A stretch of DNA of 64,000 bases. It comes from an uncultured Pelagibacteraceae bacterium (GTDB taxonomy: Bacteria > Pseudomonadota > Alphaproteobacteria > Pelagibacterales > Pelagibacteraceae). Positions 38,343 through 48,373 of this stretch are shown here, piece by piece. The notes beneath the pieces were generated by a model, which saw only the letters and a list, made by a program, of their open reading frames with translations, had not been told where the DNA came from and did not search any database. The position numbers and the translations under genes are program-made. How positions within the stretch are numbered: the first letter of the stretch is position 1; each line of letters opens with the position of its first letter. The stretch lies in contig CACLZL010000001.1 of assembly GCA_902611405.1 (NCBI GenBank), positions 124,001-188,000 of the forward strand, given 5' to 3'.

Positions 38343-39413
38343 TCAAGGTAACCAAGAATTATATAAAGGATTATCTTTATTGATTGGAAGTTTAATATTC
38401 TTATTTTGTCTAGAAGAGTCATACACAGCAGTTACAAATTCTAGTGATTTTCTAGCATCTGATAAATTTACCTCATCACTAGGAGATCCATCTAGTTTGT
38501 TTGCAATTTCTTCAAACATACCTGCATACCATGATTTTGGTTCTTTTACTTTTGATAGTACTTCATCTATTTGAGCTTGAGTTATAGGAGCTCTTGGTAA
38601 AAAGTCCCATTCATCATCAGCTGGACTATATGGCTTATCTGGTGATGCGCCAGACTCAGCTGTTAATCCTTCAAAACAAAATCGAAGTCTACTAGTATCA
38701 TTTGCTGCACCCAATGTAATTGAACTTGTCACTAATGTGCCGTTTTCCATTTCAATAGAAAGGGCAGCACAATCCTCAACTTCAATATCATTTACTCTAG
38801 TCGTTAATTTTGCAAAAACATTTGAAACAGGACCTAGGATCATACTAATTAAATCATGAATATGAATAGAGTGACTTAAAATAGCCCCACCTTGTTCACC
38901 TTCCCAAGTTCCTCTCCAAGGTTTTGAATAGTAATCTTTTCCTCTATTCCAATGAGTTTCTAAAGAAGCAACCAATGGTTTGCCTGCTAAACCAGATTTA
39001 ATTAATGCTTTTATTTTTGAAAATCCTAGACCATATCGATATTGAAATACTGGAAAAATAACTTTACCAGTTTCTTTGCTGATTTTTTCTAATTCATCTA
39101 CTTCTTTAAGACTTGAGACTAAAGGTTTTTCACAAATTACATGCTTTCCAGCCTTCATGGCTTTTTTACAAGCAGAAAAATGTAAATGAGGTGGCAGACA
39201 AATATCAATGATATCAATTTCTTTAACTTTTAATACATCGTCAAAATTTAGAGAAACTTTTGTCTCAGTATTTGATTGTAATATTTTATCAATAGCTTCC
39301 CTAGTTAAACCGCATAATGTGTGAACATTAAATCTCTCAGATACTTTTTGAAAATCTTCAAAATGTTTTGCCCCTATATTGGTTCCTATTATTGCAACTT
39401 GATATTTTTTCAT
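38343..39413 (-). CDS. Gfo/Idh/MocA family oxidoreductase
   Basis: 'QVAIIGTNIGAKHFEDF', 'IDICLPPHLHFSACKKAMKAGKHVICEKPL'. Confidence 0.88.
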   Translation of the reverse strand: MKKYQVAIIGTNIGAKHFEDFQKVSERFNVHTLCGLTREAIDKILQSNTETKVSLNFDDVLKVKEIDIIDICLPPHLHFSACKKAMKAGKHVICEKPLVSSLKEVDELEKISKETGKVIFPVFQYRYGLGFSKIKALIKSGLAGKPLVASLETHWNRGKDYYSKPWRGTWEGEQGGAILSHSIHIHDLISMILGPVSNVFAKLTTRVNDIEVEDCAALSIEMENGTLVTSSITLGAANDTSRLRFCFEGLTAESGASPDKPYSPADDEWDFLPRAPITQAQIDEVLSKVKEPKSWYAGMFEEIANKLDGSPSDEVNLSDARKSLEFVTAVYDSSRQNKNIKLPINKDNPLYNSWLP

Positions 39414-40420
39414 TTTTTTTCAGCTTGCTCTTGAGCTTTGATAGCAAGTTCCATTGAAAGATAAGTAAGTTCTTGAGGACATGCAGTATCTGTTCTGTTT
39501 AAAACATCATTAATTAAATTATTAAAGTAGGGTAGTTTAACATTAGAGCAATCGATGTATTTCACTTCATCATTATTTGCTAAAAATAAATGATTACCTT
39601 TTTTTGATTTTGCTAAATCAGTATATTTTCTTATTTCAATAAAACCTTTGTCTCCAAGTATTAACAATCTGCCATCCCCCCAGGTTGGAAGGGCATCTGG
39701 AGTAAACCAATCTAGGCGAATATAACCATGCCCACCATTACCAGTAAGGTTCACTTCACCAAAATCTTGAAAACCAGGCGTATCTTTCTTTGTCGTATTT
39801 TCTACTAATGAATGGTTGATTTTTGCCTGATTTGAATTCGTAAAAACCAAAAATTGATGAATTTGGTGAGAACCAATATCGGTAATGATTCCTCCATAAC
39901 TTTGACGATTATAAAACCAATCAGGTCTTTCATAGTTTCCTTGTCTATGGGGACCAGTTCCAATCGTTTGTTTTACTTTTCCTATTTTATTCTCATTTAC
40001 TAATTCTTCAGCTTTAGCAACTGCAGCAACGTGAAATCTCTCTGAAAAATTTACTGACCATATTTTTCCAGTTTCTTTTACTGTTTTTTTGATCTGATTT
40101 AATTGATCAAGGGTAGTGCAACCCGGTTTATCTACCATAACATCTTTACCAGCTTTTAAAGCATCTATTGAATGACCAGCTCTATCTACAGGAATTGAAG
40201 ATATTAAAATCATATCAATTGATGAGTCATTTAATATCTCTTTTTTATTTTCTTTTCTTTTAATATTTGGATATTTAGAATTAAATTCTTTTAGAGTTAA
40301 TGGATTACCCTCAGTCCAAAAATATTCACACGTACATCCTTCTTTTAACATCTCACCCAACATGTCAAAGATATGACCATGATCGATACCTATTACTCCA
40401 AGATTAATAGTCTTTTTCAT
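39410..40420 (-). CDS. Gfo/Idh/MocA family oxidoreductase
   Basis: 'NLGVIGIDHGHIFDM', 'HSIDALKAGKDVMVDKPGCTTL'. Confidence 0.87.
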   Translation of the reverse strand: MKKTINLGVIGIDHGHIFDMLGEMLKEGCTCEYFWTEGNPLTLKEFNSKYPNIKRKENKKEILNDSSIDMILISSIPVDRAGHSIDALKAGKDVMVDKPGCTTLDQLNQIKKTVKETGKIWSVNFSERFHVAAVAKAEELVNENKIGKVKQTIGTGPHRQGNYERPDWFYNRQSYGGIITDIGSHQIHQFLVFTNSNQAKINHSLVENTTKKDTPGFQDFGEVNLTGNGGHGYIRLDWFTPDALPTWGDGRLLILGDKGFIEIRKYTDLAKSKKGNHLFLANNDEVKYIDCSNVKLPYFNNLINDVLNRTDTACPQELTYLSMELAIKAQEQAEKK

Positions 40421-40424
40421 CTAG

Positions 40425-41249
40425 TTAATAAGTTCCTTTTCTATCTGAACCTCTGTAAAATATTTCTTGCAAATATTTATTTTCTCTTATTCTCAAGGAT
40501 TTACCTGCTTCACTCATAAACGAATTAGTACGACCAATTACCTCGTGATAATGAAGCTCATCTTTTCCTCTAGCAATTTGAACACTGTTTTTACCTAAGG
40601 TTTGTTTTACATTCGTACCTATATAGCTTTGGATAACAAAACCAATTCTTCTATCATTACTTTTGTTTATACCTGAGCCGTGAACTATTCTTGGATGGTG
40701 TAAAGACATTTGACCTGCTTTAAGTTCTATAGATTTAATTTCATTTTCTGGAACTCCTTCTACCGTTTGGCCACGTGTTAATAGATTTCCTTCGTTAAAT
40801 TTTTGGTTATGATCTCTTAGTTCTCTATGAGATTTCGGCCACATTCTCATACAACCATTTTTATTATTGGAATCTGTGATTGCTATCCATGCAGTAACCC
40901 AATTGTGAGGTTCCAATCCGATATATTTTGCATCTTGGTGATAGCTTACAAATTCCTCTTGTTTAGGATTTTTTATAAATAAAGTAGTACTGCAAACTAA
41001 AATATTTTTTCCAATAATACTTTCAACAGCATCAAGAATTTTTGAATTATGAACAATTGCATCAAGTTTAGGAGAGATTAAATGAACATTATATCTACCA
41101 GATTTATCAATTTCATTAGGTATTTCTTTTTCTATCAACTCTATTTCATTTTTTGCTGCTAAAGCTTCTTCTTTAGTCAAAACATCTAAAGGAGCAACAT
41201 ATCCTTCTTCATTGTACTGTTTAAGTTGATTTGAATTAAGATAAGTCAT
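40425..41249 (-). CDS. Phytanoyl-CoA dioxygenase (PhyH) family protein
   Basis: 'QYNEEGYVAPLDVLTKEE', Fe-binding 'SYHQDAKYIGL' and 'LHHPRIVHGSGINKSNDRRIGFVIQ'. Confidence 0.88.
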   Translation of the reverse strand: MTYLNSNQLKQYNEEGYVAPLDVLTKEEALAAKNEIELIEKEIPNEIDKSGRYNVHLISPKLDAIVHNSKILDAVESIIGKNILVCSTTLFIKNPKQEEFVSYHQDAKYIGLEPHNWVTAWIAITDSNNKNGCMRMWPKSHRELRDHNQKFNEGNLLTRGQTVEGVPENEIKSIELKAGQMSLHHPRIVHGSGINKSNDRRIGFVIQSYIGTNVKQTLGKNSVQIARGKDELHYHEVIGRTNSFMSEAGKSLRIRENKYLQEIFYRGSDRKGTY

Positions 41250-41267
41250 ATTATTTTTAAAGATTAT

Positions 41268-42056
41268 ATGAGTGCAATTATTACTTCAATACATAACTGT
41301 CCTGTTAAATCTATTTCATTTCAAAACATTGAGAAGTGTAAAATTAATAAAAATATTGGAATAGTTGGGGATAGAGTTTTTGCTTTTTCTCAAAATCTTG
41401 ATTTGGATCAATCTAAAGAATTTGAAAAAAATCCCAAAGCAAGGAAAGGAAAATGGAATAAAATTGTAACACTTAAAAATACTCCAGTGTTTAATAAGTA
41501 TAATTTTTCAAATGAGGAAAATAAGTTAACTTTAACACTTAAAGATAAAGAAATTATTACTATTAATATTAATAACTTTGATGAAAGAGACGATCTTGTA
41601 AAAAAATTAATTGAATTAGAGGGTTCTTTAAAAAATGATATTAGACTTATGAGAAATGATGAGTACCCTTTTTATGATACTTCCATATCTAATAAATCAG
41701 TGTTTAACAATTCAATTTCTCTTATAAATATAAATAGTGTTAGAGATTTTGAAAATAAAATTGATAGAAAAATTGAAATGTCAACATTTAGAGGGAATTT
41801 GTATTTTGATGGGATGGAGGCCTGGGAAGAAAGAAATTGGATTGGTAAAACTCTAAAAATTAATAATGTCTTGTTTAAAGTAGAAAAAAATATTCCAAGA
41901 TGTGTTGCTATTAACTTAAAACCTAAAACAGATGATAATTCTTTTAATTTACTTAAAATTTTAAAACAAACTTACGATCATTATGAGATGGGTGTTTATT
42001 TGACACCCGAAAATGACGGTGAAATAAATTTATCAGAAAAAATCCTTATAAAATAA
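41268..42056 (+). CDS. MOSC domain-containing protein
   Basis: 'ITSIHNCPVKSISFQ', 'GIVGDRVFAF', 'STFRGNLYFDGMEAWEERNWIGKTLKI', 'IPRCVAINLKP'. Confidence 0.85.
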   Translation: MSAIITSIHNCPVKSISFQNIEKCKINKNIGIVGDRVFAFSQNLDLDQSKEFEKNPKARKGKWNKIVTLKNTPVFNKYNFSNEENKLTLTLKDKEIITININNFDERDDLVKKLIELEGSLKNDIRLMRNDEYPFYDTSISNKSVFNNSISLININSVRDFENKIDRKIEMSTFRGNLYFDGMEAWEERNWIGKTLKINNVLFKVEKNIPRCVAINLKPKTDDNSFNLLKILKQTYDHYEMGVYLTPENDGEINLSEKILIK

Positions 42057-42153
42057 ATATTAAACAACTTAAGATTGAAATTTTTTTTCAGTCTGGCTGT
42101 ACACTTGTAATCTTATCTGCTTAACTTTATCTAAACATAATAAGGGAGATATC

Positions 42154-42999
42154 ATGAGAAAAATATATAAAACATTAACTGTTTTGTTTGTTCTTCTGTT
42201 TAGTATTTCGACTGTTAATGCAAAGACGTTAACTGAAAGACTTGCAGATGGTCACAAATTAAGATTAGGTTTTGGTACTGCTGTGCCATGGGCATATGCT
42301 GGAGATAATGGTGAGGCATTAGGTTTCGTGAACATGATTGCATTAACTGTTTTAGAAGAAATGGGTATTACTGAGCATGAAACTAAGGTATTTGAATGGT
42401 CAGGCCTTATCCCAGGAATAAACGCTGATAGATCAGATATGATTACTGGAGGTATGTACATTCTAAAAAGCAGATGTGCGAATATTGATTTTTCAGATCC
42501 AATTGGAGTATTTGGAGATGCGATGTTAGTTCCAAAAGGTAATCCTAAAGGAATTAATAATTATGCAGATGTAATAAGAACAGGAGCTAAACTTGTAACT
42601 GGAACTGGTTTTAATACTGTAGAGGCAGCAAAAAAAGCTGGTGTTCCAGATAGTCAAATGCTTTTAGTAGAAGGTGAAGTTGGTATTTTAGCAGCGATGA
42701 AAGCTGGAAGAGCAGATGCTGCTGTTCAAACTTTCTTTGGTGCAAAAGAGCATGAGGAAAAAACTGGTGGAGCATTTGAAGTAACTGATCCTAAATTAAT
42801 GCCTAAAGAGACTGTAAATGTTGTTGGTATTGGTTTTAGAAAAAGTGATAGCAAGTTCAGAGAAGCTTTCAATGTAGCTCTAGCTAAAGTTTTAGCTAAC
42901 CCTGGAAAAATGTTAGAAAGAGCTGGTAAGTATGGCTATGATAAAGCTCAACTACCACCACCTGACATGACTACTGAGTGGGCTTGCTCAACTAAATAA
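42154..42999 (+). CDS. ABC transporter substrate-binding protein, polar amino acid / ectoine EhuB-like
   Basis: Signal peptide; family-3 SBP pattern; followed by two HAAT permeases and ATPase; resemblance to EhuB by eye. Confidence 0.75.
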   Translation: MRKIYKTLTVLFVLLFSISTVNAKTLTERLADGHKLRLGFGTAVPWAYAGDNGEALGFVNMIALTVLEEMGITEHETKVFEWSGLIPGINADRSDMITGGMYILKSRCANIDFSDPIGVFGDAMLVPKGNPKGINNYADVIRTGAKLVTGTGFNTVEAAKKAGVPDSQMLLVEGEVGILAAMKAGRADAAVQTFFGAKEHEEKTGGAFEVTDPKLMPKETVNVVGIGFRKSDSKFREAFNVALAKVLANPGKMLERAGKYGYDKAQLPPPDMTTEWACSTK

Positions 43000-43018
43000 T
43001 TTACATAATTTAAAGACT

Positions 43019-43048
43019 AAACCAGGCATCTTAAATGTTGCCTGGTTT
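43019..43048 (+). terminator. Hairpin after ABC SBP gene
   Basis: Perfect 10-bp stem AAACCAGGCA / TGCCTGGTTT, 10-nt loop, then T-rich. Confidence 0.75.
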
Positions 43049-43070
43049 TTAAAATCTAAAGGAAAATACT

Positions 43071-43742
43071 TTGACATATTTTGAATTTTTGAACGAGCAT
43101 GGCATTACCCTATTATTAGGAACAGTAACTACAATAAAAGTTCTTGTTTGTTCTATGATTCTATATGTGATTATTTCTATGATTTTTGGTTTGATGAGAC
43201 TTTCTAAAAATTTAGCTATACAAGGGATTGCAACGGTATATATAGAATTTTTTAGAGGAACTTCTTTATTAGTTCAATTATTTTGGGCCTATTATGTATT
43301 ACCTTTTTTTGGAATATCACTAGAAGCTTTTACAGCTGGAGTAGTAGCTCTAGGTTTGAATTTTGGTGCATATGGTGCAGAAATTGTAAGGGCGGGAATT
43401 CTTGCGGTGCCGAAAGGACAATGGGAGGCAGCACATGCTTTAAATTTTACTCCAGCAAAAAGAATTAAAAGAATTATTATTCCGCAAATATTTCCAATAA
43501 TTTTACCACCCGCTGCAAATTTAACTGTAGAATTATTAAAAGCTACAGCATTGGTTGCATTAGTGACAGTTGTCGATTTAACTTTTGAAGCAAAACAAAT
43601 TAACTCTATTACATGGTTATCAGCACAGTGTTTTGGAACAGCATTACTGATTTACTATATTATTGCTAGATTTGCATTAGTTCCATTTTTAAGATGGTTA
43701 GAAGTATTAGCAGCTAGAAAGGTTGGAAAGGAGAGAATTTAG
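43071..43742 (+). CDS. Polar amino acid ABC transporter permease (EhuC-like)
   Basis: 'YIEFFRGTSLLVQLFWAYYVLP', 'AEIVRAGILAVPKGQWEAAHALNF'; TTG start. Confidence 0.85.
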   Translation: MTYFEFLNEHGITLLLGTVTTIKVLVCSMILYVIISMIFGLMRLSKNLAIQGIATVYIEFFRGTSLLVQLFWAYYVLPFFGISLEAFTAGVVALGLNFGAYGAEIVRAGILAVPKGQWEAAHALNFTPAKRIKRIIIPQIFPIILPPAANLTVELLKATALVALVTVVDLTFEAKQINSITWLSAQCFGTALLIYYIIARFALVPFLRWLEVLAARKVGKERI

Positions 43743-43745
43743 ATT

Positions 43746-44423
43746 ATGGAAATGGGGTGGAGATGGGATTTTACAATAGAAATTTTGCCACAAATGGCAA
43801 TAGCAACTTTAAACACTATTCTTGCTGCTGGTGTGGGTTATGCAATTGCTTTGGTTGTTGGATTATTTTTTTTACTAGGCCAAAGAACACCGTTTAAAAT
43901 TGTTAACTGGTTAAATAGAGAAATAGTAGAATTTATAAGATCTACACCTCTTCTAATTCAATTATTTTTTGTTTATTTCGTACTACCACAATTTGGCATT
44001 ACATTATCAGCGTGGGTATGTGGAATGATTACAATCGGTCTTCATTTTGGAACTTATTTATCCGAAGTTTACAGAGGGGCGCTGGAAGGAGTTTCAAAAA
44101 CACAATGGGAGGCTTGTAGAGCTCTTAATTTTTCTACAATTTATACTTATAGAAGAATTGTCTTACCACAAGCATTTCCAATAGCTATACCGGGAATGGG
44201 GAATTACTTGGTCGGAATTTTTAAAGATACCCCATTACTATCTACTATTGGCGTAGCAGAATTATTTCATGCAGCTACAGCTGTAGGTGGCTACAATTAT
44301 AGATATTTAGAACCATATACTATAGTTGGAATAATATTTTTAACATTATCTATTCCAGCAGCAATGTGGGTAAGAAAATTAGAAAATGATGTTAATAAAG
44401 CACAAGGTAAAATAAAAAAATAA
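43746..44423 (+). CDS. Polar amino acid ABC transporter permease (EhuD-like)
   Basis: 'IVEFIRSTPLLIQLFFVYFVLP', 'SEVYRGALEGVSKTQWEACRALNF'. Confidence 0.85.
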   Translation: MEMGWRWDFTIEILPQMAIATLNTILAAGVGYAIALVVGLFFLLGQRTPFKIVNWLNREIVEFIRSTPLLIQLFFVYFVLPQFGITLSAWVCGMITIGLHFGTYLSEVYRGALEGVSKTQWEACRALNFSTIYTYRRIVLPQAFPIAIPGMGNYLVGIFKDTPLLSTIGVAELFHAATAVGGYNYRYLEPYTIVGIIFLTLSIPAAMWVRKLENDVNKAQGKIKK

Positions 44424-44426
44424 ATT

Positions 44427-45215
44427 ATGAAAAATGCATTAGATGAAATAATTGTTCAATTTGATCAAGTAACAAAACAATATGGTGATTTAGTAGTTTT
44501 AGATAAATTAAATTTAGATATTAAAAAAAATGAAATGGTCTCAATTATTGGACCATCTGGATCTGGTAAAACTACAGTTCTAAGAGTTTTGATGACTTTA
44601 GAAAAAATAAATGGGGGAGTTATAAATTTAGACGGTGAGCCATTAACTCATATGAATGAAAATGGTAATCTAATTGAAGCAAATGAAAAATATTTAAGGG
44701 AAAGACGTTCCAAAATTGGAATGGTTTTTCAACAATTTAACTTATTTCCTCATATGACTGCTTTACAAAATTGCATAGAAGCACCAATTGAAGTTTTGGG
44801 TCTTAAAAAAGAAGAAGCTGAAGAAAGAGCTCTTGATTTACTTGAGTTAGTAGGGCTTACAGATAAAAAAGATCAGCACCCAAGTAGACTTTCTGGAGGG
44901 CAGCAACAAAGAGTAGCTATAGCAAGAGCACTTGCTATGAGACCTAAAGTTATGCTTTTAGATGAGATAACTTCTGCGCTTGATCCCGAGGTTGTTGGAG
45001 AGGTTTTAAATGTTATACGTTCTCTCAATAAAGAGCACAACTTAACCATGATTATGGTGACCCATCAGATGGGATTTGCTCGTGAAATTTCAGACAGAGT
45101 TTGTTTTTTTAATGAGGGTAAAATATTTGAGGAAGGTCCGCCAGAAAAATTATTTGGAGATCCACAAAATGAGAGAACTAAACAGTTTCTTCATGCAGTT
45201 CTGGACTCTCATTAA
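44427..45215 (+). CDS. Polar amino acid ABC transporter ATP-binding protein (EhuA-like)
   Basis: Walker A 'GPSGSGKTT', signature '[16 protein letters not shown]', Walker B '[14 protein letters not shown]'. Confidence 0.93.
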   Translation: MKNALDEIIVQFDQVTKQYGDLVVLDKLNLDIKKNEMVSIIGPSGSGKTTVLRVLMTLEKINGGVINLDGEPLTHMNENGNLIEANEKYLRERRSKIGMVFQQFNLFPHMTALQNCIEAPIEVLGLKKEEAEERALDLLELVGLTDKKDQHPSRLSGGQQQRVAIARALAMRPKVMLLDEITSALDPEVVGEVLNVIRSLNKEHNLTMIMVTHQMGFAREISDRVCFFNEGKIFEEGPPEKLFGDPQNERTKQFLHAVLDSH

Positions 45216-45229
45216 TCTTAAACTTTAAT

Positions 45230-46543
45230 TTATTTATAATTTTGATCGGTTTCTATCGTTGTAGAGTTTTCTTCCAATGTAGCTGGGGTATCAGGATCTA
45301 ATTCTAACCCAGCTGGTGTAATTGTTGCTGGAACTGGTGTAAATGTTGAGTCAGGATTTTCAACAGTATCTCTTACTTTCATTCTATACAAACCAAATCC
45401 ACCAATGATCGCATGAGCAATAATTAAAAAAATAAATAAACCATTTATCCCATACCATTCCATAAATATAGAACATAAAATAGGACCACTAATTGCTCCA
45501 ACGCCAAAAATAAACTGCAAACCACCGCCTGCAGCTACGAATTTTGATTTAGGAACAAAGTCATTTGTATGGGCAAGATTTAGTGAAAATAATGGAAGAC
45601 ATAAACTAGAATAGAGTCCTACAGAAATAAAAAATATAATTTTTCTAAAGCTAAATTCATCCATGTAATAAATATTTTGAATAGGATCATTAGAAGTTAA
45701 AATTGAAATTAAAGCTAAAAAAGAACTTCCAAAAGTTGTTACTACAATTACTTTTCTTCTATCAAAAGTATCTGAAAAATAACCGATTGGACCTTGACCA
45801 ATCACTCCAGCAATTGTCGAGATAAATAAAAGTATCGACGTTTCAGTTAAAGTTAATTTTGCAAGAGTTGCATAAACAGATATTAAAGAAAAGAATGCTG
45901 CATGAATAATACCAGTAAAGAATGAACTGAGTGAACCAAGAGGAGAAATATTATATAATTCTTTAATACTTATTGTTTCTATCTTTTTAAATTTTGGAGC
46001 AGGTCTTTTAGTTAATAAAATTGGGACTAGAGCCACTGAAAGTAAAATTGAAACTAAAATAAATGGTTCATAATCATCAGGTTTACTAACGTTAAGTAGC
46101 AACATGCCTATGGCTAAACCAAAGTAAATTACCATCATATAAGCAGATAGTAGTTGTCCTCTGTTTTTATTTGTAGCTCTATCATTTAACCAACTTTCCG
46201 TAACTACATAACAACTAACTAAACTTATACCTGTTATAAATCTACTAATTGTCCACATAAATGGATTTACATAAACTACAGCAACTAAAGCACTTAAAGA
46301 AGCAAGTGACGCAAATGCAGCAAATACTCTTATATGACCAACTTTTGAAACAAAATTAGGCGTAGTTCTTGAACCCACAAAGTAACCGATAAAGTATCCA
46401 GACATGAAAATACCAGTTGTAAAAACACTAAAATCTTCAAGCACTGATCTAATACCCATAACTTGCATTTGCAATCCATGAGCAATCATCATTACCCCTA
46501 TCCCTATAAATAGAGCCCAAGACTTTTTTACTTCTCTTTGCAT
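45230..46543 (-). CDS. MFS transporter
   Basis: 12-TM pattern, 'GYFIGYFVGSRTTPNFVSKVGHIRVF', 'GYFSDTFDRRKVIV'. Confidence 0.85.
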   Translation of the reverse strand: MQREVKKSWALFIGIGVMMIAHGLQMQVMGIRSVLEDFSVFTTGIFMSGYFIGYFVGSRTTPNFVSKVGHIRVFAAFASLASLSALVAVVYVNPFMWTISRFITGISLVSCYVVTESWLNDRATNKNRGQLLSAYMMVIYFGLAIGMLLLNVSKPDDYEPFILVSILLSVALVPILLTKRPAPKFKKIETISIKELYNISPLGSLSSFFTGIIHAAFFSLISVYATLAKLTLTETSILLFISTIAGVIGQGPIGYFSDTFDRRKVIVVTTFGSSFLALISILTSNDPIQNIYYMDEFSFRKIIFFISVGLYSSLCLPLFSLNLAHTNDFVPKSKFVAAGGGLQFIFGVGAISGPILCSIFMEWYGINGLFIFLIIAHAIIGGFGLYRMKVRDTVENPDSTFTPVPATITPAGLELDPDTPATLEENSTTIETDQNYK

Positions 46544-46574
46544 ATTTTGTTTTTAAATTTTAATAATTTTTTGG

Positions 46575-47450
46575 CTAAGTAGTTTTGGTTTGTGTTTTTT
46601 TTATGGCCAGTAAAGAATGAATTGCTATCGTGGTAATGATAACTATACCCCCATAGATGGTCTCGTTAGAAGGCTGTTCTTTGATAACCATCCAGACCCA
46701 TATCGGTCCAAGGATAGTTTCTAGGAGAAAAAATAGATTAACTTCAGCTGCTGTAATAAATCTTGGTGCTATAGTGACTAAAACAAATGGTATAGCTACA
46801 CACATCACACACATTAAAGGTATATAAAAAAGATCATTTCCCACCAATGCAAAGTCTTTAACGAAGAAAAAGGCAAATATTGCAACACACGATTTTCCAA
46901 TTACAGCAGCAGGCACTAAATCGTTAGATTTTGCATATCTTGCAATGTTTGCATTACAGGCTAATCCAAAAGAAGTTATTAAACCAAAAAAATCTCCATA
47001 AAAATTACCAAGACTTAAAGAGTCGTAAAAAATATAAACACAAGCAATAAAGGTAATTATAATAGCAATCCAAGTCCTATTATCCGGTTTTTCTTTTAAG
47101 AAAATAGCTCCTAATATTGCTGATAGCATTGGTGCAAGAGCTACCATTAATAAAGTATTTGCTACATTGGTATTTTGTATTGAGATAATAAAAGTAATAT
47201 TGCAAATAGAAAAACTAATTACATAAAAAATACCTGGGTAACCAATTTTCAACAAAGCTTTTAAGAAATTATTTTTATAAAAAAAAAGAAGACCAATTAG
47301 AACTACGACAAATGGTATTGCACCTCTGTAAAAAAGCATTCCCCAAGTATCAATATTTGATAATCTGATTAGTAAAGAGTCTGGAGTTATAAACATAACT
47401 CCTATAAAGGCCATCAATGAACCTTTTTTTTGATTACTTAAATCATTCAC
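46575..47450 (-). CDS. DMT-superfamily EamA transporter
   Basis: Ten-TM EamA pattern. Confidence 0.8.
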   Translation of the reverse strand: MNDLSNQKKGSLMAFIGVMFITPDSLLIRLSNIDTWGMLFYRGAIPFVVVLIGLLFFYKNNFLKALLKIGYPGIFYVISFSICNITFIISIQNTNVANTLLMVALAPMLSAILGAIFLKEKPDNRTWIAIIITFIACVYIFYDSLSLGNFYGDFFGLITSFGLACNANIARYAKSNDLVPAAVIGKSCVAIFAFFFVKDFALVGNDLFYIPLMCVMCVAIPFVLVTIAPRFITAAEVNLFFLLETILGPIWVWMVIKEQPSNETIYGGIVIITTIAIHSLLAIKKTQTKTT

Positions 47451-48373
47451 GCCTTAAGTTCTTTCCAAAAAGTTTTAGCTAAATTTATCCCTGATAGATC
47501 ATAAAGTGTTTTGATTCCAGTTGGAGATGTAACATTTATGTCTCCATTAAGTTTTTGATCTATAAAATCAATTCCTGCAAAAAAAATATTTTCTTTCATT
47601 AAATCTTTTGCAATTAGTTTTGAAACCTTATTTTCTTTACTTGTTAATCTGATATTAGTTGGTTTTGCTCCTTTACTCATATTGCTTAAAATCGAACCTT
47701 TTTTTGGTACTCTTGAAATTGCACCACATACTTTTCCATTAATAATAAAGACTCTTTTATCTCCTTTACTTATTCTAGGAAGAAATTGCTGACACATGAT
47801 ATGATCATTTTTTTTTATAAATTTATTAATTAATTTTGAATTAAATTTAGTTAGTAAATGAATATCATTTCCACTGAAACTATGAATGGGCTTTAAAATT
47901 ACTTTTTTGTTTTTTTTGAAAAATTTTTTTATTTCATCCATATTTTGAGTAAAAATAGTAGCAGGCATATATTTTTGATATTTAGATGAATACAATTTTT
48001 CAGAAATATTCCTAATTGAGGTGGGGTTATTAATTATTTTAACTTTTCTCTTAATTTTATCCAAAATATATGTTGTTGAAATATACTCAAGATTAAAAGG
48101 TGGATCTTGGCGAATAAGAAGAAATTTACATTTTGTTAAATCTAAATTTTGTTTTTTTAAGATTTTATAGAATTTTTTTTGTCTATAGTTAAATTTAATG
48201 AAAAAACCCTTGGCTATAACTTTTGAATTAACAACTGATAAGTTTTTTGGATCATAATAAAAAATTTTATATTTTTTATTCTGAATTTCGTTTGCTAAAA
48301 ATACACTTGTATCCGTTAAAGGATTTAGTTTAGAAGGATAGTTTCCTTGAATAGCAACAATTTTATTTATCAT
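47447..48373 (-). CDS. gshB: Glutathione synthetase
   Basis: 'FLLIRQDPPFNLEYISTTYILD', 'VILKPIHSFSGNDIHLL', 'FAGIDFIDQKLNGDINVTSPTGIKTL'. Confidence 0.88.
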   Translation of the reverse strand: MINKIVAIQGNYPSKLNPLTDTSVFLANEIQNKKYKIFYYDPKNLSVVNSKVIAKGFFIKFNYRQKKFYKILKKQNLDLTKCKFLLIRQDPPFNLEYISTTYILDKIKRKVKIINNPTSIRNISEKLYSSKYQKYMPATIFTQNMDEIKKFFKKNKKVILKPIHSFSGNDIHLLTKFNSKLINKFIKKNDHIMCQQFLPRISKGDKRVFIINGKVCGAISRVPKKGSILSNMSKGAKPTNIRLTSKENKVSKLIAKDLMKENIFFAGIDFIDQKLNGDINVTSPTGIKTLYDLSGINLAKTFWKELKA

